From Treponema sp. (GTDB lineage: Bacteria > Spirochaetota > Spirochaetia > Treponematales > Breznakiellaceae): a DNA stretch of 7,133 nucleotides. The notes below the pieces were generated by a model. The model searched no databases. It was not told the origin of the DNA and saw only the letters and a list, made by a program, of their open reading frames with translations. Made by a program: the position numbers and the translations under genes. Positions 1 through 6,086 of this stretch are shown here, one piece after another (position 1 is the first letter of the stretch; each line of letters starts with the position of its first letter). Location: positions 1 to 7,133 of the forward strand of contig WQZW01000070.1 of NCBI GenBank assembly GCA_009780545.1. The letters are read 5' to 3'.

Positions 1-34
1 ATTAAAGGTTCTGTTTTTATGGCTACGCTCCTTT
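1..34 (-). promoter_or_regulatory. Shine-Dalgarno and possible 5' end of an off-window gene (expected second ABC permease)
   Basis: Read on the minus strand, a strong Shine-Dalgarno sequence AAAGGAG (28-34) is followed after 7 nt by ATA AAA ACA GAA CCT TTA, which is open to the window edge. No ATG, GTG or TTG lies at the right distance, so the start would have to be ATA (18-20), a very rare initiator, or lie beyond the edge, or the base at 18 is a sequencing error or mutation. CUT1 operons normally encode a MalG-type permease directly after the MalF-type one, and this is where it should begin. That identity is inferred from position only; six codons are too few to recognise. Confidence 0.35.
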
Positions 35-210
35 GTTAGGTTTCCTGTCAATCATGTATCGGGCGAACGTTAATCGCCGGTGGTGAAAACGGCTTTCAGC
101 GTTTTTACTGCGGCGGGAAGCTTACCCCCGGCTTTACTTCCTGCTGGCCCTTTCATATTTCCACCGTAGTAATTCAAAATTCTTCTTTCTTCCTAATTTC
201 TCTTTCACTT
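35..210. other. Hairpin-rich gap inside the transporter operon
   Basis: This 176-nt stretch after the permease stop has no recognisable gene but several inverted repeats. GGCGA/TCGCC lies at 62-66 and 74-78. A 9-bp stem GTGAAAACG/CGTTTTTAC lies at 83-91 and 100-108, with one G-T pair. A near-palindrome centred on AAGCTT lies around 117-129. On the minus strand a 28-codon ORF runs from ATG at 154-156 to TAA at 70-72 (MKGPAGSKAGG...VFTTGD) behind a weak GGTGG. The peptide is Lys/Gly/Ala-rich and unrecognised, and may be chance. The arrangement looks like a small repeat element inserted between two co-transcribed genes rather than a normal short spacer. Confidence 0.4.
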
Positions 211-1092
211 TTATTCCATCGACAGTTTGTTGGAAATCGCCCTTGCCGCCAGGACGGAGACGACGCAGAACAGGACGATGACCACGGCGAGCGCGCTGCC
301 GAAGCCGTAATTTTGGTGGACGAAGGTGGAGTTGTACATATAGATGGCGATCAGTTCGGTGAAGTTGGCCGGGCCGCCACGGGTCATCGAGAAAACCAGG
401 TCGAAGCTCTTGAAGCTGCCGGAAATGGCCAGCACCGAGTTGATGAAGATCACGTAGCCCTGCATCGGGGCGACAACCCGCAGGAAAACCTGGCCCTCGC
501 TTGCGCCGTCGAGTTTTGCGGCCTCGATAAGCGAGTTGGGAATCCGCTGCATGTTGGCAAGGAAGATTACCATGTACAGGCTGGTGTGCTGCCACAGAAG
601 CACGAACATGATGGGAACCATCGCGAAGGTTCTGTTTTCCACGATGGTCATGATGTAATCCGGATTGCCGGAGATCGCGCGTACCATGGAAGGAAAAAGA
701 CCGACCGGCGAAAAAATCTGGTTCCAGAGCTGGGCGATGATGACCGAGGAAACGGTAATGGGAAGGAAGATCATCGCCTTGAAGAAGCCCGGCCAGCGGG
801 TCATTTTGCGGTGGAGGATGTAGGCGAGGAACATGCCCAGCGGAACCTGCCCGAGGACCGATACGAGGACGACGAGCAGGTTGTTGCGAAGGGCGATGTG
901 GAAAACCCCGTCGCCGAGCATGCGGACATAGTTGCCGAGGCCGATGAATTCCGGGGAATCGTAGCCCCGCCACCTGAAGAAGCCGAGGCCGACGCTGAAG
1001 AGTACCGGAACGACCAGAACCAAGGCATACAGGACGAATGCCGGGAGGACGAAGCTGTAGTAGCTGGCCTGTTTTGCCTTGCGGTAGTTCAT
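211..1092 (-). CDS. Carbohydrate ABC transporter permease, MalF/UgpA-type (CUT1 family)
   Basis: This is an inner-membrane subunit that forms half of the translocation channel of a sugar or glycoside importer, together with a MalG-type partner, an ATPase and the adjacent binding lipoprotein. At 293 aa it is the usual length for this subfamily. About six hydrophobic segments are visible (roughly residues 14-36, 71-93, 104-124, 157-179, 213-228, 265-286). The cytoplasmic EAA loop that docks the ATPase is clear at 190-210 (EAAKLDGASEGQVFLRVVAPM, split here as EAA...DGA...F..V..PM). TRGGP at 237-241 is typical of the first permease in CUT1 operons. The ATG at 1090-1092 lies 9 nt after the binding-protein stop. 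Its Shine-Dalgarno AGAAGG (1105-1110) sits inside the end of that gene at a longish 12-nt spacing, so translation is probably coupled. The substrate cannot be read from the sequence. Confidence 0.93.
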   Translation of the reverse strand: MNYRKAKQASYYSFVLPAFVLYALVLVVPVLFSVGLGFFRWRGYDSPEFIGLGNYVRMLGDGVFHIALRNNLLVVLVSVLGQVPLGMFLAYILHRKMTRWPGFFKAMIFLPITVSSVIIAQLWNQIFSPVGLFPSMVRAISGNPDYIMTIVENRTFAMVPIMFVLLWQHTSLYMVIFLANMQRIPNSLIEAAKLDGASEGQVFLRVVAPMQGYVIFINSVLAISGSFKSFDLVFSMTRGGPANFTELIAIYMYNSTFVHQNYGFGSALAVVIVLFCVVSVLAARAISNKLSME

Positions 1093-1101
1093 TCCGGCGC
1101 G

Positions 1102-2388
1102 CTACCTTCTGCGGCCGGCCTCGTTGGCGGCAACCCAGGCTTCGTACTCGTCGGCCACCTGCTGCGGGGTTTTGCTCCCGATCGTTATCGCCTGGATGCC
1201 GGGATTCAGGACGAGGTTGACTCCCTCGCCGTCCATCTTGGCGTCGATGATCCAACCCATGTGCTGCCGGTCGGTCATTTCGATGTACTGCCGCATCACC
1301 GGATCTATGTCGTACTTGGAAAGATCGAGCCTGTAGGTTACGTCACTGCCTTTGCGCATAAGGGCATCCATGCCGAATTCGCCGTAGAGGAAGCTGAGGA
1401 AAGCCCATGCGGCCTCGGCTTTTTCCTTGTTGAGGCGGGAACTCATGCCGATGGCTTCGCCGAGAGTCGCCACGTTGGAACCGGGATTGAGGTCGTTCGG
1501 CAGGTCGGGGAAGGGCAGCACCAGGATCGTGTTGAAGAATTCCGGATCGGCGGCGGCCCTGATCGCCGACAGCGACCAGCCGGCCTGCAGAAGGTACGCC
1601 GACCTGCCGTTGACGAATTCGGTGATGGCGTTAAGGCCGCTCAGCTGGTTCATGCCGGCCGAAAAGACGCGGGCATCGGTCATCCGCTTGATGACTTCCA
1701 GCGATTCGACGAAGGGCCGGTCGGAAAACTTAGCCTCGCCGGACATCGCGCGGGCGAACCAATCCTTGCCGGCGGTGCGTTCCAGGAGCGCCGACTGCAA
1801 AAGGGACGAACCCGGCCAGACGGCGGAATTGCCGAACATCAGCACGTCGAAGCCGGCTCCCCGAATCGTGGGAACCTGGGCGATCAGCTCGTTCAGGGTG
1901 GTTGCCGGACTCAGCCCAAGTCCGGAAAGCAGTGCGGGATTGGCATAGATGACAGTTGCCACGGCCATGTTGGGGGCGATAATGTAGATTTCTCCGTTCG
2001 GGCCCTGGGGCTCCCAGATCGCCTCGTTGTAGTTGGCCTTGAATTCGTCGGTGAGGAAAGGCCGCAGGTCCATCGCAAGCCCGCGGTTGAGGATGTAGCC
2101 GGAACGCTGCCCGGCATACAGGGTGAACAGGTCGGGGATTTGCCTGGCGGTGGCCATAATCTGGAACTTGTCGTGGAACTGCTCGCCGGTTACGTACTCG
2201 AAGTCAAGCTTGATGTTCGGATACAGCTCGGAGAAAGCCGCCAACGTGGGATTCCAACTGGCGTACTGCGGGTCTGCCGGGTCTATCTGTATGTAGCCGG
2301 TCAACGTTATCGTGCCGTCGTTCTTGCCACTGCAGCCTGCGAGAAAGAGAAAGGCGAGGGCCATCAGCGCAAATCGGGATTTCTTCAT
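1102..2388 (-). CDS. Extracellular sugar-binding lipoprotein of the ABC transporter (SBP family 1, UgpB/MalE-like)
   Basis: This is the high-affinity receptor of the importer, anchored outside the inner membrane and delivering a sugar or glycoside to the permeases. The 428-aa protein starts MKKSRF, followed by a hydrophobic stretch and a lipobox LAGC at residues 16-19, so Cys19 is the predicted lipidated residue. The mature part has the features of family 1 binding proteins. These include an early F-x-x-x-Y-P-N-I segment (FSELYPNIKLDFEYV, about 53-67), IPDLFTLYAG (about 84-93), the GEIYIIAPNMAVATVIYANPALL segment (read as GEIYIIAP...YANPALL, about 132-155), and the C-terminal VADEYEAW tail. 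The ATG is supported by AAGGAG (2395-2400) with 6-nt spacing and by the well-placed promoter upstream. The permease follows after 9 nt. The ligand is unknown. Confidence 0.93.
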   Translation of the reverse strand: MKKSRFALMALAFLFLAGCSGKNDGTITLTGYIQIDPADPQYASWNPTLAAFSELYPNIKLDFEYVTGEQFHDKFQIMATARQIPDLFTLYAGQRSGYILNRGLAMDLRPFLTDEFKANYNEAIWEPQGPNGEIYIIAPNMAVATVIYANPALLSGLGLSPATTLNELIAQVPTIRGAGFDVLMFGNSAVWPGSSLLQSALLERTAGKDWFARAMSGEAKFSDRPFVESLEVIKRMTDARVFSAGMNQLSGLNAITEFVNGRSAYLLQAGWSLSAIRAAADPEFFNTILVLPFPDLPNDLNPGSNVATLGEAIGMSSRLNKEKAEAAWAFLSFLYGEFGMDALMRKGSDVTYRLDLSKYDIDPVMRQYIEMTDRQHMGWIIDAKMDGEGVNLVLNPGIQAITIGSKTPQQVADEYEAWVAANEAGRRR

Positions 2389-2394
2389 TGGGAA

Positions 2395-2400
2395 CTCCTT
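2395..2400 (-). promoter_or_regulatory. Ribosome binding site of the binding-protein gene
   Basis: AAGGAG on the minus strand, 6 nt before the ATG at 2386-2388. It fixes the start of the binding lipoprotein. Confidence 0.85.
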
Positions 2401-2432
2401 GGGTATCCGATGTTTTCTAAACCGCAGTAGTA

Positions 2433-2461
2433 ATCATAGTTTATCGATTTTCCTTTGTCAA
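2433..2461 (-). promoter_or_regulatory. Sigma70-type promoter of the sugar-transporter operon
   Basis: On the minus strand a consensus -35 TTGACA (2456-2461) is separated by exactly 17 nt from a -10 TATGAT (2433-2438; five of six match TATAAT). Transcription would begin near 2426, giving a leader of about 37 nt before the ATG at 2388. No operator palindrome overlaps the core promoter, so the nature of any sugar-responsive control is not visible. The tandem repeat array (2556-2689) lies upstream of the promoter. Confidence 0.85.
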
Positions 2462-2555
2462 GATATTTTGCCCGATAATCCATAAATGACAATTTGCAGT
2501 GATAAAAAGTACTTTGCCATCGAAAGAGGAACAGATCGCACACCGCTCTCACCGA

Positions 2556-2689
2556 CAAATGCCGGAATCTTCCCCACAACAAATGCGTGCAACCTTCCCC
2601 CAATACCAAATGCGCGCAGCCTTCTCCCGCAACAAATGCCTGGGATCCGCCCCACACCAAACGCGTGGAGAATTGCCCCGCAATTCTCC
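2556..2689 (+). repeat. Degenerate tandem array, five units of 24-27 bp beginning CAAATGC
   Basis: Units begin at 2556, 2580, 2607, 2633 and 2658 (the last as CAAACGC), so the periods are 24, 27, 26 and 25. After the 7-base head, units tend to continue G-Y-G and end in a C-rich block (CCCCAC, CCCCCAAT, CTCCCGCAA, CCCCACAC, CCCCGCAA). The last unit extends into the perfect hairpin at 2667-2689, as if the shorter units were decayed versions of it. The array fills the gap between the divergent transporter and SDR-like genes. Minus-strand reading through the array gives a repetitive peptide that is not a credible gene. Confidence 0.65.
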
Positions 2690-2719
2690 CTAGCCCAAGC
2701 TGCCACAGGCAGCTTGGGC
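2659..2719 (+). repeat. Double-hairpin palindromic repeat, copy A
   Basis: After AAACGCGT come two adjacent perfect hairpins. The first has arms GGAGAATTGC (2667-2676) and GCAATTCTCC (2680-2689) with loop CCC. The second has arms GCCCAAGCTGCC (2693-2704) and GGCAGCTTGGGC (2708-2719) with loop ACA. The same two-hairpin plan, with different but still complementary arms, occurs in inverted orientation at 5834-5893. There is no T-run, so it is not a typical intrinsic terminator. It could be a REP-like mobile palindrome or a processed RNA element. It lies 40 bp before the SDR-like gene. Confidence 0.8.
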
Positions 2720-2744
2720 CAGCTAGACCCCGGTCCCCTTTCCC

Positions 2745-2750
2745 TATACA
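2745..2750 (+). promoter_or_regulatory. Weak candidate -10 for the SDR-like gene
   Basis: TATACA (2745-2750) lies 9 nt before the ATG at 2760 and there is no Shine-Dalgarno sequence between them. If used, the transcript would be nearly leaderless. No good -35 lies 16-18 nt upstream, so support is slight. Confidence 0.25.
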
Positions 2751-2759
2751 CTACCCGAT

Positions 2760-3482
2760 ATGACCAAAAGGATTTTGGTTGCGGGAAACGAGTCCGCCCT
2801 CCTTAATGCCGTCGAATTGGAAGTCGCCGCCAGGGTCAGGCAGTATGCGGTCGCGCCCATTGTCGGCCGTTTTTCCTGGCAGGGCGGCGGCCGACGGGTG
2901 CCGGAAGCGGAGCCGGTTTCGACGTTTGGGACCGGCCGGCCGGATCGGGTTGCCGGTTCCGGCTGGAATCCGGGCAGCGCGATTTCCTCCCGCGCCCTGA
3001 TTCTGGCCGCCGAGAACCGGCTCGGGCCCATAGACCGGGCGATCTTCGTCTGCTGCCCGCCGACCTGTCCGCTTCCCCTTGCCGAACTCGGCCCTGCCGA
3101 CATCGAAATCCTGGTCAACGAGCAGATCAAGGGCTGGCTTCTCCTGGCACGGGAACTGACCGGCCTTTTTGCCAAGCGACAGCAAACCTCGCTCATCCTC
3201 GCCTGGCACGAACTTCCCGCCAAGCCCGGCGACCGGAACGCCGGCACGGAACCCTTTGCCTCCCTCACCTTGGCCGCCTTCCGTGCCCTCGCCGGCAGCC
3301 TTCTTGTCGCCGCCACCGACGAAAACACCGTCCAGGGCTTTACCTCAAGCGAGTCCGGCAACGATTCCGCCTTCGCCTCCTTCATTTTCAAGTGCCTGGA
3401 CGATCCCAAGAGGCAGCAAAACGGCAAAATCCACCGCTTCGGCAAACCGGTTTTCCTCAGCGAGGTCTTCGGGAGGAATTGA
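2760..3482 (+). CDS. Short-chain dehydrogenase-like protein lacking catalytic motifs (hypothetical)
   Basis: This 240-aa soluble protein has no signal peptide. The N-terminus (TKRILVAGNESALLNAVE) has the beta-strand-then-helix look of a Rossmann fold. Residues 88-150 follow the SDR layout: LGPIDRAIFVCCP where SDRs have the D-x-x-V-x-N-A strand, VNEQIKGWLLLARELTGLF (119-137) like the helix with the conserved VN, then a strand SLILAW. However, the glycine-rich TGxxxGxG motif reads AGNESALL, and the catalytic Ser and YxxxK are missing; residues 151-180 give no Tyr-x-x-x-Lys. NAD(P) reduction is therefore unlikely and a structural or regulatory role is possible. The ATG at 2760 has no Shine-Dalgarno sequence but gives the natural start of the first strand. 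A hairpin (3488-3514) begins 6 nt after the stop. The fold call is an inference from pattern only. Confidence 0.65.
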   Translation: MTKRILVAGNESALLNAVELEVAARVRQYAVAPIVGRFSWQGGGRRVPEAEPVSTFGTGRPDRVAGSGWNPGSAISSRALILAAENRLGPIDRAIFVCCPPTCPLPLAELGPADIEILVNEQIKGWLLLARELTGLFAKRQQTSLILAWHELPAKPGDRNAGTEPFASLTLAAFRALAGSLLVAATDENTVQGFTSSESGNDSAFASFIFKCLDDPKRQQNGKIHRFGKPVFLSEVFGRN

Positions 3483-3487
3483 ATCCT

Positions 3488-3514
3488 ATCCGATCCGCCT
3501 ACGGCAGATCGGAT
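3488..3514 (+). repeat. Palindromic hairpin directly after the SDR-like gene, related to copies A and B
   Basis: Arms ATCCGATCCGCC (3488-3499) and GGCAGATCGGAT (3503-3514) pair over 12 positions with a single C-A mismatch around loop TAC. The core matches the 12-bp, 3-nt-loop hairpins at 2693-2719 and 5834-5860: CC-R-A/G-KC-Y-GCC, three loop bases, then GGCAG. It starts 6 nt past the stop codon, which suits a transcript 3' end, but no T-run follows. It may be a single-hairpin member of the dispersed family. Confidence 0.7.
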
Positions 3515-3751
3515 TCGGAGAAGGAAGCGCGAATTCCCGTAATCGACGGTTCCTTCGGCAACTTGGCCTTTTTTGCGTATGTACTTACGGAACAAAGAAT
3601 TAAGAATCATGAAAAACTACGGCGGAAGTAGGTGAGGGCCTACATGATTTGAACTATGCCCTTAAGCCGGCCGTCCATCATCCTATGGATGACGGACGCG
3701 GGCGTTTTCCTCCGCAAATCTCCTCCCGTCTCTGGCTAAAGCCCCCGCATT
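3515..3751. other. Intergenic region before the transglycosylase gene
   Basis: No credible gene is seen here. It contains a small stem GTAGG/CCTAC (3628-3632 and 3639-3643). It also has an 11-bp stem with one mismatch, GTCCATCATCC (3673-3683) and GGATGACGGAC (3687-3697), around loop TAT. CTACGGCGGAA (3617-3627) resembles a minus-strand motif at 159-169. CTCTGGCTAAAGCCCCC (3730-3746) recurs inverted after the transglycosylase gene. No convincing sigma70 promoter was found. Confidence 0.5.
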
Positions 3752-3769
3752 TTGAGTACAATGGAGGAA

Positions 3770-5818
3770 ATGAACGGATACCGTCTGCCCAATCTCCACG
3801 CATTGGTCGCCCCGGCCTTTTGCCTGATGCTGCTGGGTTCCTGTGCCGCGATGCCGGCCGCTTCCGATGCCGGCTTTTACCAGGGACTGCTGAGGCTGGA
3901 GGCCGGCGACCGGGAAGGGGCCGCGGAGCTTTTCGGCCGCTCCCTGGGCAGCGCCAATGCCCTCGTCCGGGAAGAAGCCGCCGCCGAGCTGCTCCGGATG
4001 CACCTGACCGAAGGCCCGGAACTGCCGGCCGCCCTCCTCAGGCGGGTCGGGAAGGCCGCCGGGGGAATTTGGGCCGAGGTGTATGCCGTCGTAGAAGCCG
4101 ACGATACGGGACGGGCCCTTGCCCTCATGCTCGACCGTTCCACGCCCCAGTCGGCATTTCTGGCCCTGCGCTCCTGGTATCCCGGCATCCCCGACCAAAG
4201 CGAATCCCCGGCCGAAAATTCGGCACTGGCCGAAGCGGTCGCCATCGAGGCCCGTCTTGCCTCCTCCCGCAGGAGCTACCGCGAGGCGCTGGCCTTGTTC
4301 CGCCAAATGCTGGCCTTTTCCCCCGAACCGCTGTTCAAATACCCCGACCTCATCAGCGACTTGGGGACCGCCTTTCAGTACGCCTCGGCCGACGTCGAGG
4401 GCAGGGACTTCCTCCTCGCCCTGGACCGCATAGCATCCTCCGCCGGAACCGGCCTCCCGAACGACCTTCCGGAAGAACTCGTCCCCCATGCCGCCGCCCT
4501 TGCCGCCTCGGTCGTTCCGGAAAACGAGGCGGAGATACGTTTCCGCCTGCTGTTTTTTGCCGGCCGCATCGCGCGGCAACACGGGCGGGAAAACATACCG
4601 CTGTTCCAACAGGCGCTGCCCTTTGCCATGCGGGTTTCCGATGCCCAGGTCGACGCCACGGTGTGGTACGTCCTTCGTTCCGCCGTGGACAAGGACGTAG
4701 CCCTGACCGTCGACCTCCTGGCCCGCTACCTGCCCCTGGTTACCGACGATTCCGGCCTCTGGGACATTGCCGATTCCTTGAGCCGACAGCTTATCGGGCA
4801 GTGGCAGTGGGATAAGGTGTTGCGGGTGTTCGGAATTTTCCGGGAGCGGGAAAGCGGGATCACGGCAAAGTTTGCCTGGCTTGCTGCACGGGCGGTTCAG
4901 GAAGGCTATGTCCCGGCAGGGCAATTGGCCGACCTCGGTCTTCCCCCCGGAGACCCGGTTCCGGCCCTGATGCGGATCGCCTTTGTCGCCGGCCGGAACT
5001 CGCCGTACTACCGCCTGCGGAGTACCGAGTACCTCGACGAACCCTTCCTTGTCCTGCCGACCGAGGAGTACAAGCCGGAACCCCCGGCCTCCGCCGTCCT
5101 GAACTTCCTCCTGGGCTTTTTCCGGAACGATGCCGGGCACCTCGCGCCGGGCTACGTCAGGGCAAGGGAAGGTTCCCTGACCACGGCCGAGACGGGCCGG
5201 GTCGCGCGGGCAATCGCCGCGACCGGCAACCATCTGGACGCCATCGCCCTGATCAACCGCCATTCCCGAAGCGCCGCCTTCGACCCCGCCGAGATGAGCC
5301 TCGCCGATTGGCGGACCTGGTACCCGAGGCCCTTCGCCGAAATTGTCGAACGCCATTCCGCCGAGGCCGGCATCGAGCCGGAACTGATGTTCGCCCTCAT
5401 CCGCACCGAAAGCGCCTTCATGCCGGCAATCGCCTCCCGTGTCGGGGCCGCGGGCCTTACCCAGCTCATGCCGGGCACGGCAAAGGAAACCGCCGACCGG
5501 CTTCGGAGACGGGGCGTCGACATCGATCCGACCGCCCTCGACCTTACCGACCCGGAAACCAACGTCCTCATCGGCGCTTCCTACCTGCAATCCCTCATCC
5601 TCGGCCAGGGCGACCTCATGTTGGCGCTCCTTGCCTACAACGGCGGCCAGGGCCGCGTCCGCAGTTGGCGTTCCACCCAACTCCGCGCCCTCGGTCTCAC
5701 CCTCCCCCCCGACATCTTCATCGAAACCGTCCCCTTCTCCGAAACCCGCAACTACGCCCGAGCCATTGCCGCAGGTGCGGCAACTTACCGGATGCTGTAT
5801 TTTGAGGAGGGGGAATAA
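3770..5818 (+). CDS. Lytic murein transglycosylase, Slt70-like (GH23/SLT domain), putative lipoprotein
   Basis: This enzyme cleaves the MurNAc-GlcNAc bond of peptidoglycan with formation of 1,6-anhydro-MurNAc, acting in the periplasm on wall turnover or remodelling. Residue numbers below count from a TTG start at 3752. An N-terminal hydrophobic stretch ends in LLGSC (27-31), a spirochaete-style lipobox, so Cys31 may be lipidated. Residues about 40-520 form an alpha-helical, Ala/Leu-rich region like the superhelical ring of Slt70. The catalytic SLT domain is at about 530-685: ELMFALIRTESAF with catalytic Glu553, AGLTQLMPGTA (567-577), ALLAYNGG (625-632) and ETVPFSETRNYA (658-669). Length is slightly above typical Slt70. 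Possible starts are TTG 3752, ATG 3761 and ATG 3770. The last is preceded by GGAGG at only 2-nt spacing, so the start is uncertain by up to six residues. Confidence 0.93.
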   Translation: MNGYRLPNLHALVAPAFCLMLLGSCAAMPAASDAGFYQGLLRLEAGDREGAAELFGRSLGSANALVREEAAAELLRMHLTEGPELPAALLRRVGKAAGGIWAEVYAVVEADDTGRALALMLDRSTPQSAFLALRSWYPGIPDQSESPAENSALAEAVAIEARLASSRRSYREALALFRQMLAFSPEPLFKYPDLISDLGTAFQYASADVEGRDFLLALDRIASSAGTGLPNDLPEELVPHAAALAASVVPENEAEIRFRLLFFAGRIARQHGRENIPLFQQALPFAMRVSDAQVDATVWYVLRSAVDKDVALTVDLLARYLPLVTDDSGLWDIADSLSRQLIGQWQWDKVLRVFGIFRERESGITAKFAWLAARAVQEGYVPAGQLADLGLPPGDPVPALMRIAFVAGRNSPYYRLRSTEYLDEPFLVLPTEEYKPEPPASAVLNFLLGFFRNDAGHLAPGYVRAREGSLTTAETGRVARAIAATGNHLDAIALINRHSRSAAFDPAEMSLADWRTWYPRPFAEIVERHSAEAGIEPELMFALIRTESAFMPAIASRVGAAGLTQLMPGTAKETADRLRRRGVDIDPTALDLTDPETNVLIGASYLQSLILGQGDLMLALLAYNGGQGRVRSWRSTQLRALGLTLPPDIFIETVPFSETRNYARAIAAGAATYRMLYFEEGE

Positions 5819-5833
5819 ATCCCCATGGAGGGA

Positions 5834-5893
5834 GGCCAATCTGCCGAAGGCAGATTGGCCGTGGAGTTTTGCGGGCCAAAACTCCACGCATTT
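5834..5893 (-). repeat. Double-hairpin palindromic repeat, copy B (inverted relative to copy A)
   Basis: Read on the plus strand, GGCCAATCTGCC (5834-5845) and GGCAGATTGGCC (5849-5860) form a perfect 12-bp stem with loop GAA. Then CGTGGAGTTTTG (5860-5871) and CAAAACTCCACG (5877-5888) form a perfect 12-bp stem with loop CGGGC. On the minus strand the order and flanks match copy A: AAATGCGTGGAG, a first hairpin, then a second with GCC-NNN-GGCAG. Where A has AATT in both first-stem arms, B has TTTT and AAAA, so pairing is preserved. It begins 16 nt after the transglycosylase stop and may also serve as its transcript end. Confidence 0.85.
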
Positions 5894-5979
5894 ACTCGAT
5901 AAACTCATGGGGGCTTTAGCCTGAGCAGTGCGTGGCTGCCCCGCAACGCCCCGCATTTACCGGGTAGAACTTTCCCGAC
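5894..5979. other. Intergenic repeat remnants after copy B
   Basis: GGGGGCTTTAGCCTGAG (5909-5925) is the inverted counterpart of 3730-3746, 16 of 17 bases identical. A further AAATGCGGGGCG head of the repeat family is present on the minus strand at about 5947-5958, followed on that strand by a GTTGCGGGGC block. There is no gene. Confidence 0.5.
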
Positions 5980-6018
5980 AAAAAAGGCCGGACAGAAGGT
6001 ATTTTCCCGCCCGGCCTT
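5980..6018 (-). terminator. Rho-independent terminator of the minus-strand lipoprotein gene
   Basis: On the minus strand, AAGGCCGG (6011-6018) pairs with CCGGCCTT (5984-5991) across a 19-nt loop. The transcript then continues in U residues (A-run 5980-5985 on the plus strand). It lies about 70 nt beyond the lipoprotein stop at 6087 and would also help separate the convergent transglycosylase transcript. Confidence 0.75.
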
Positions 6019-6086
6019 CGGCCCCCATAGTTTTGTCCGTTTGCCTTACCGTCTAAGGCTCGAAGAATTAGGCTCTGCCCGCCACT

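Noticed and set aside
134..1255. 373-codon minus-strand frame overlapping the permease
   Set aside because: It is Arg/Pro/Gly-rich and out of frame with the membrane permease.
313..2430. 705-codon open frame on the plus strand
   Set aside because: It lies antisense to the transporter genes in a GC-rich region. Its translation is His/Gly/Asp/Glu-rich without domains, while the minus-strand frames encode clear transporter proteins.
2556..2689. CRISPR array
   Set aside because: Units are too short and degenerate, with no constant repeat plus unique spacers of regular length and no cas genes nearby.
2458..2751. Minus-strand ORF with repetitive peptide (AFGVGRIPG, AFGIGGRL)
   Set aside because: The periodicity comes from the tandem DNA array, and unit lengths of 24-27 bp are not multiples of three, so the repeats change frame. 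It also crosses the operon promoter.
5834..5888. Classical Rho-independent terminator for the transglycosylase gene
   Set aside because: Both stems are perfect, but neither is followed by a T-run. The double-hairpin plan is shared with copy A upstream of a gene, so a dispersed repeat is the better description; a secondary role in ending transcripts is not excluded.
3683..5956. 757-codon open frame on the minus strand
   Set aside because: It is the mirror of the transglycosylase gene, whose plus frame contains all SLT catalytic motifs. The antisense translation is low-complexity and runs through the palindromic repeat.
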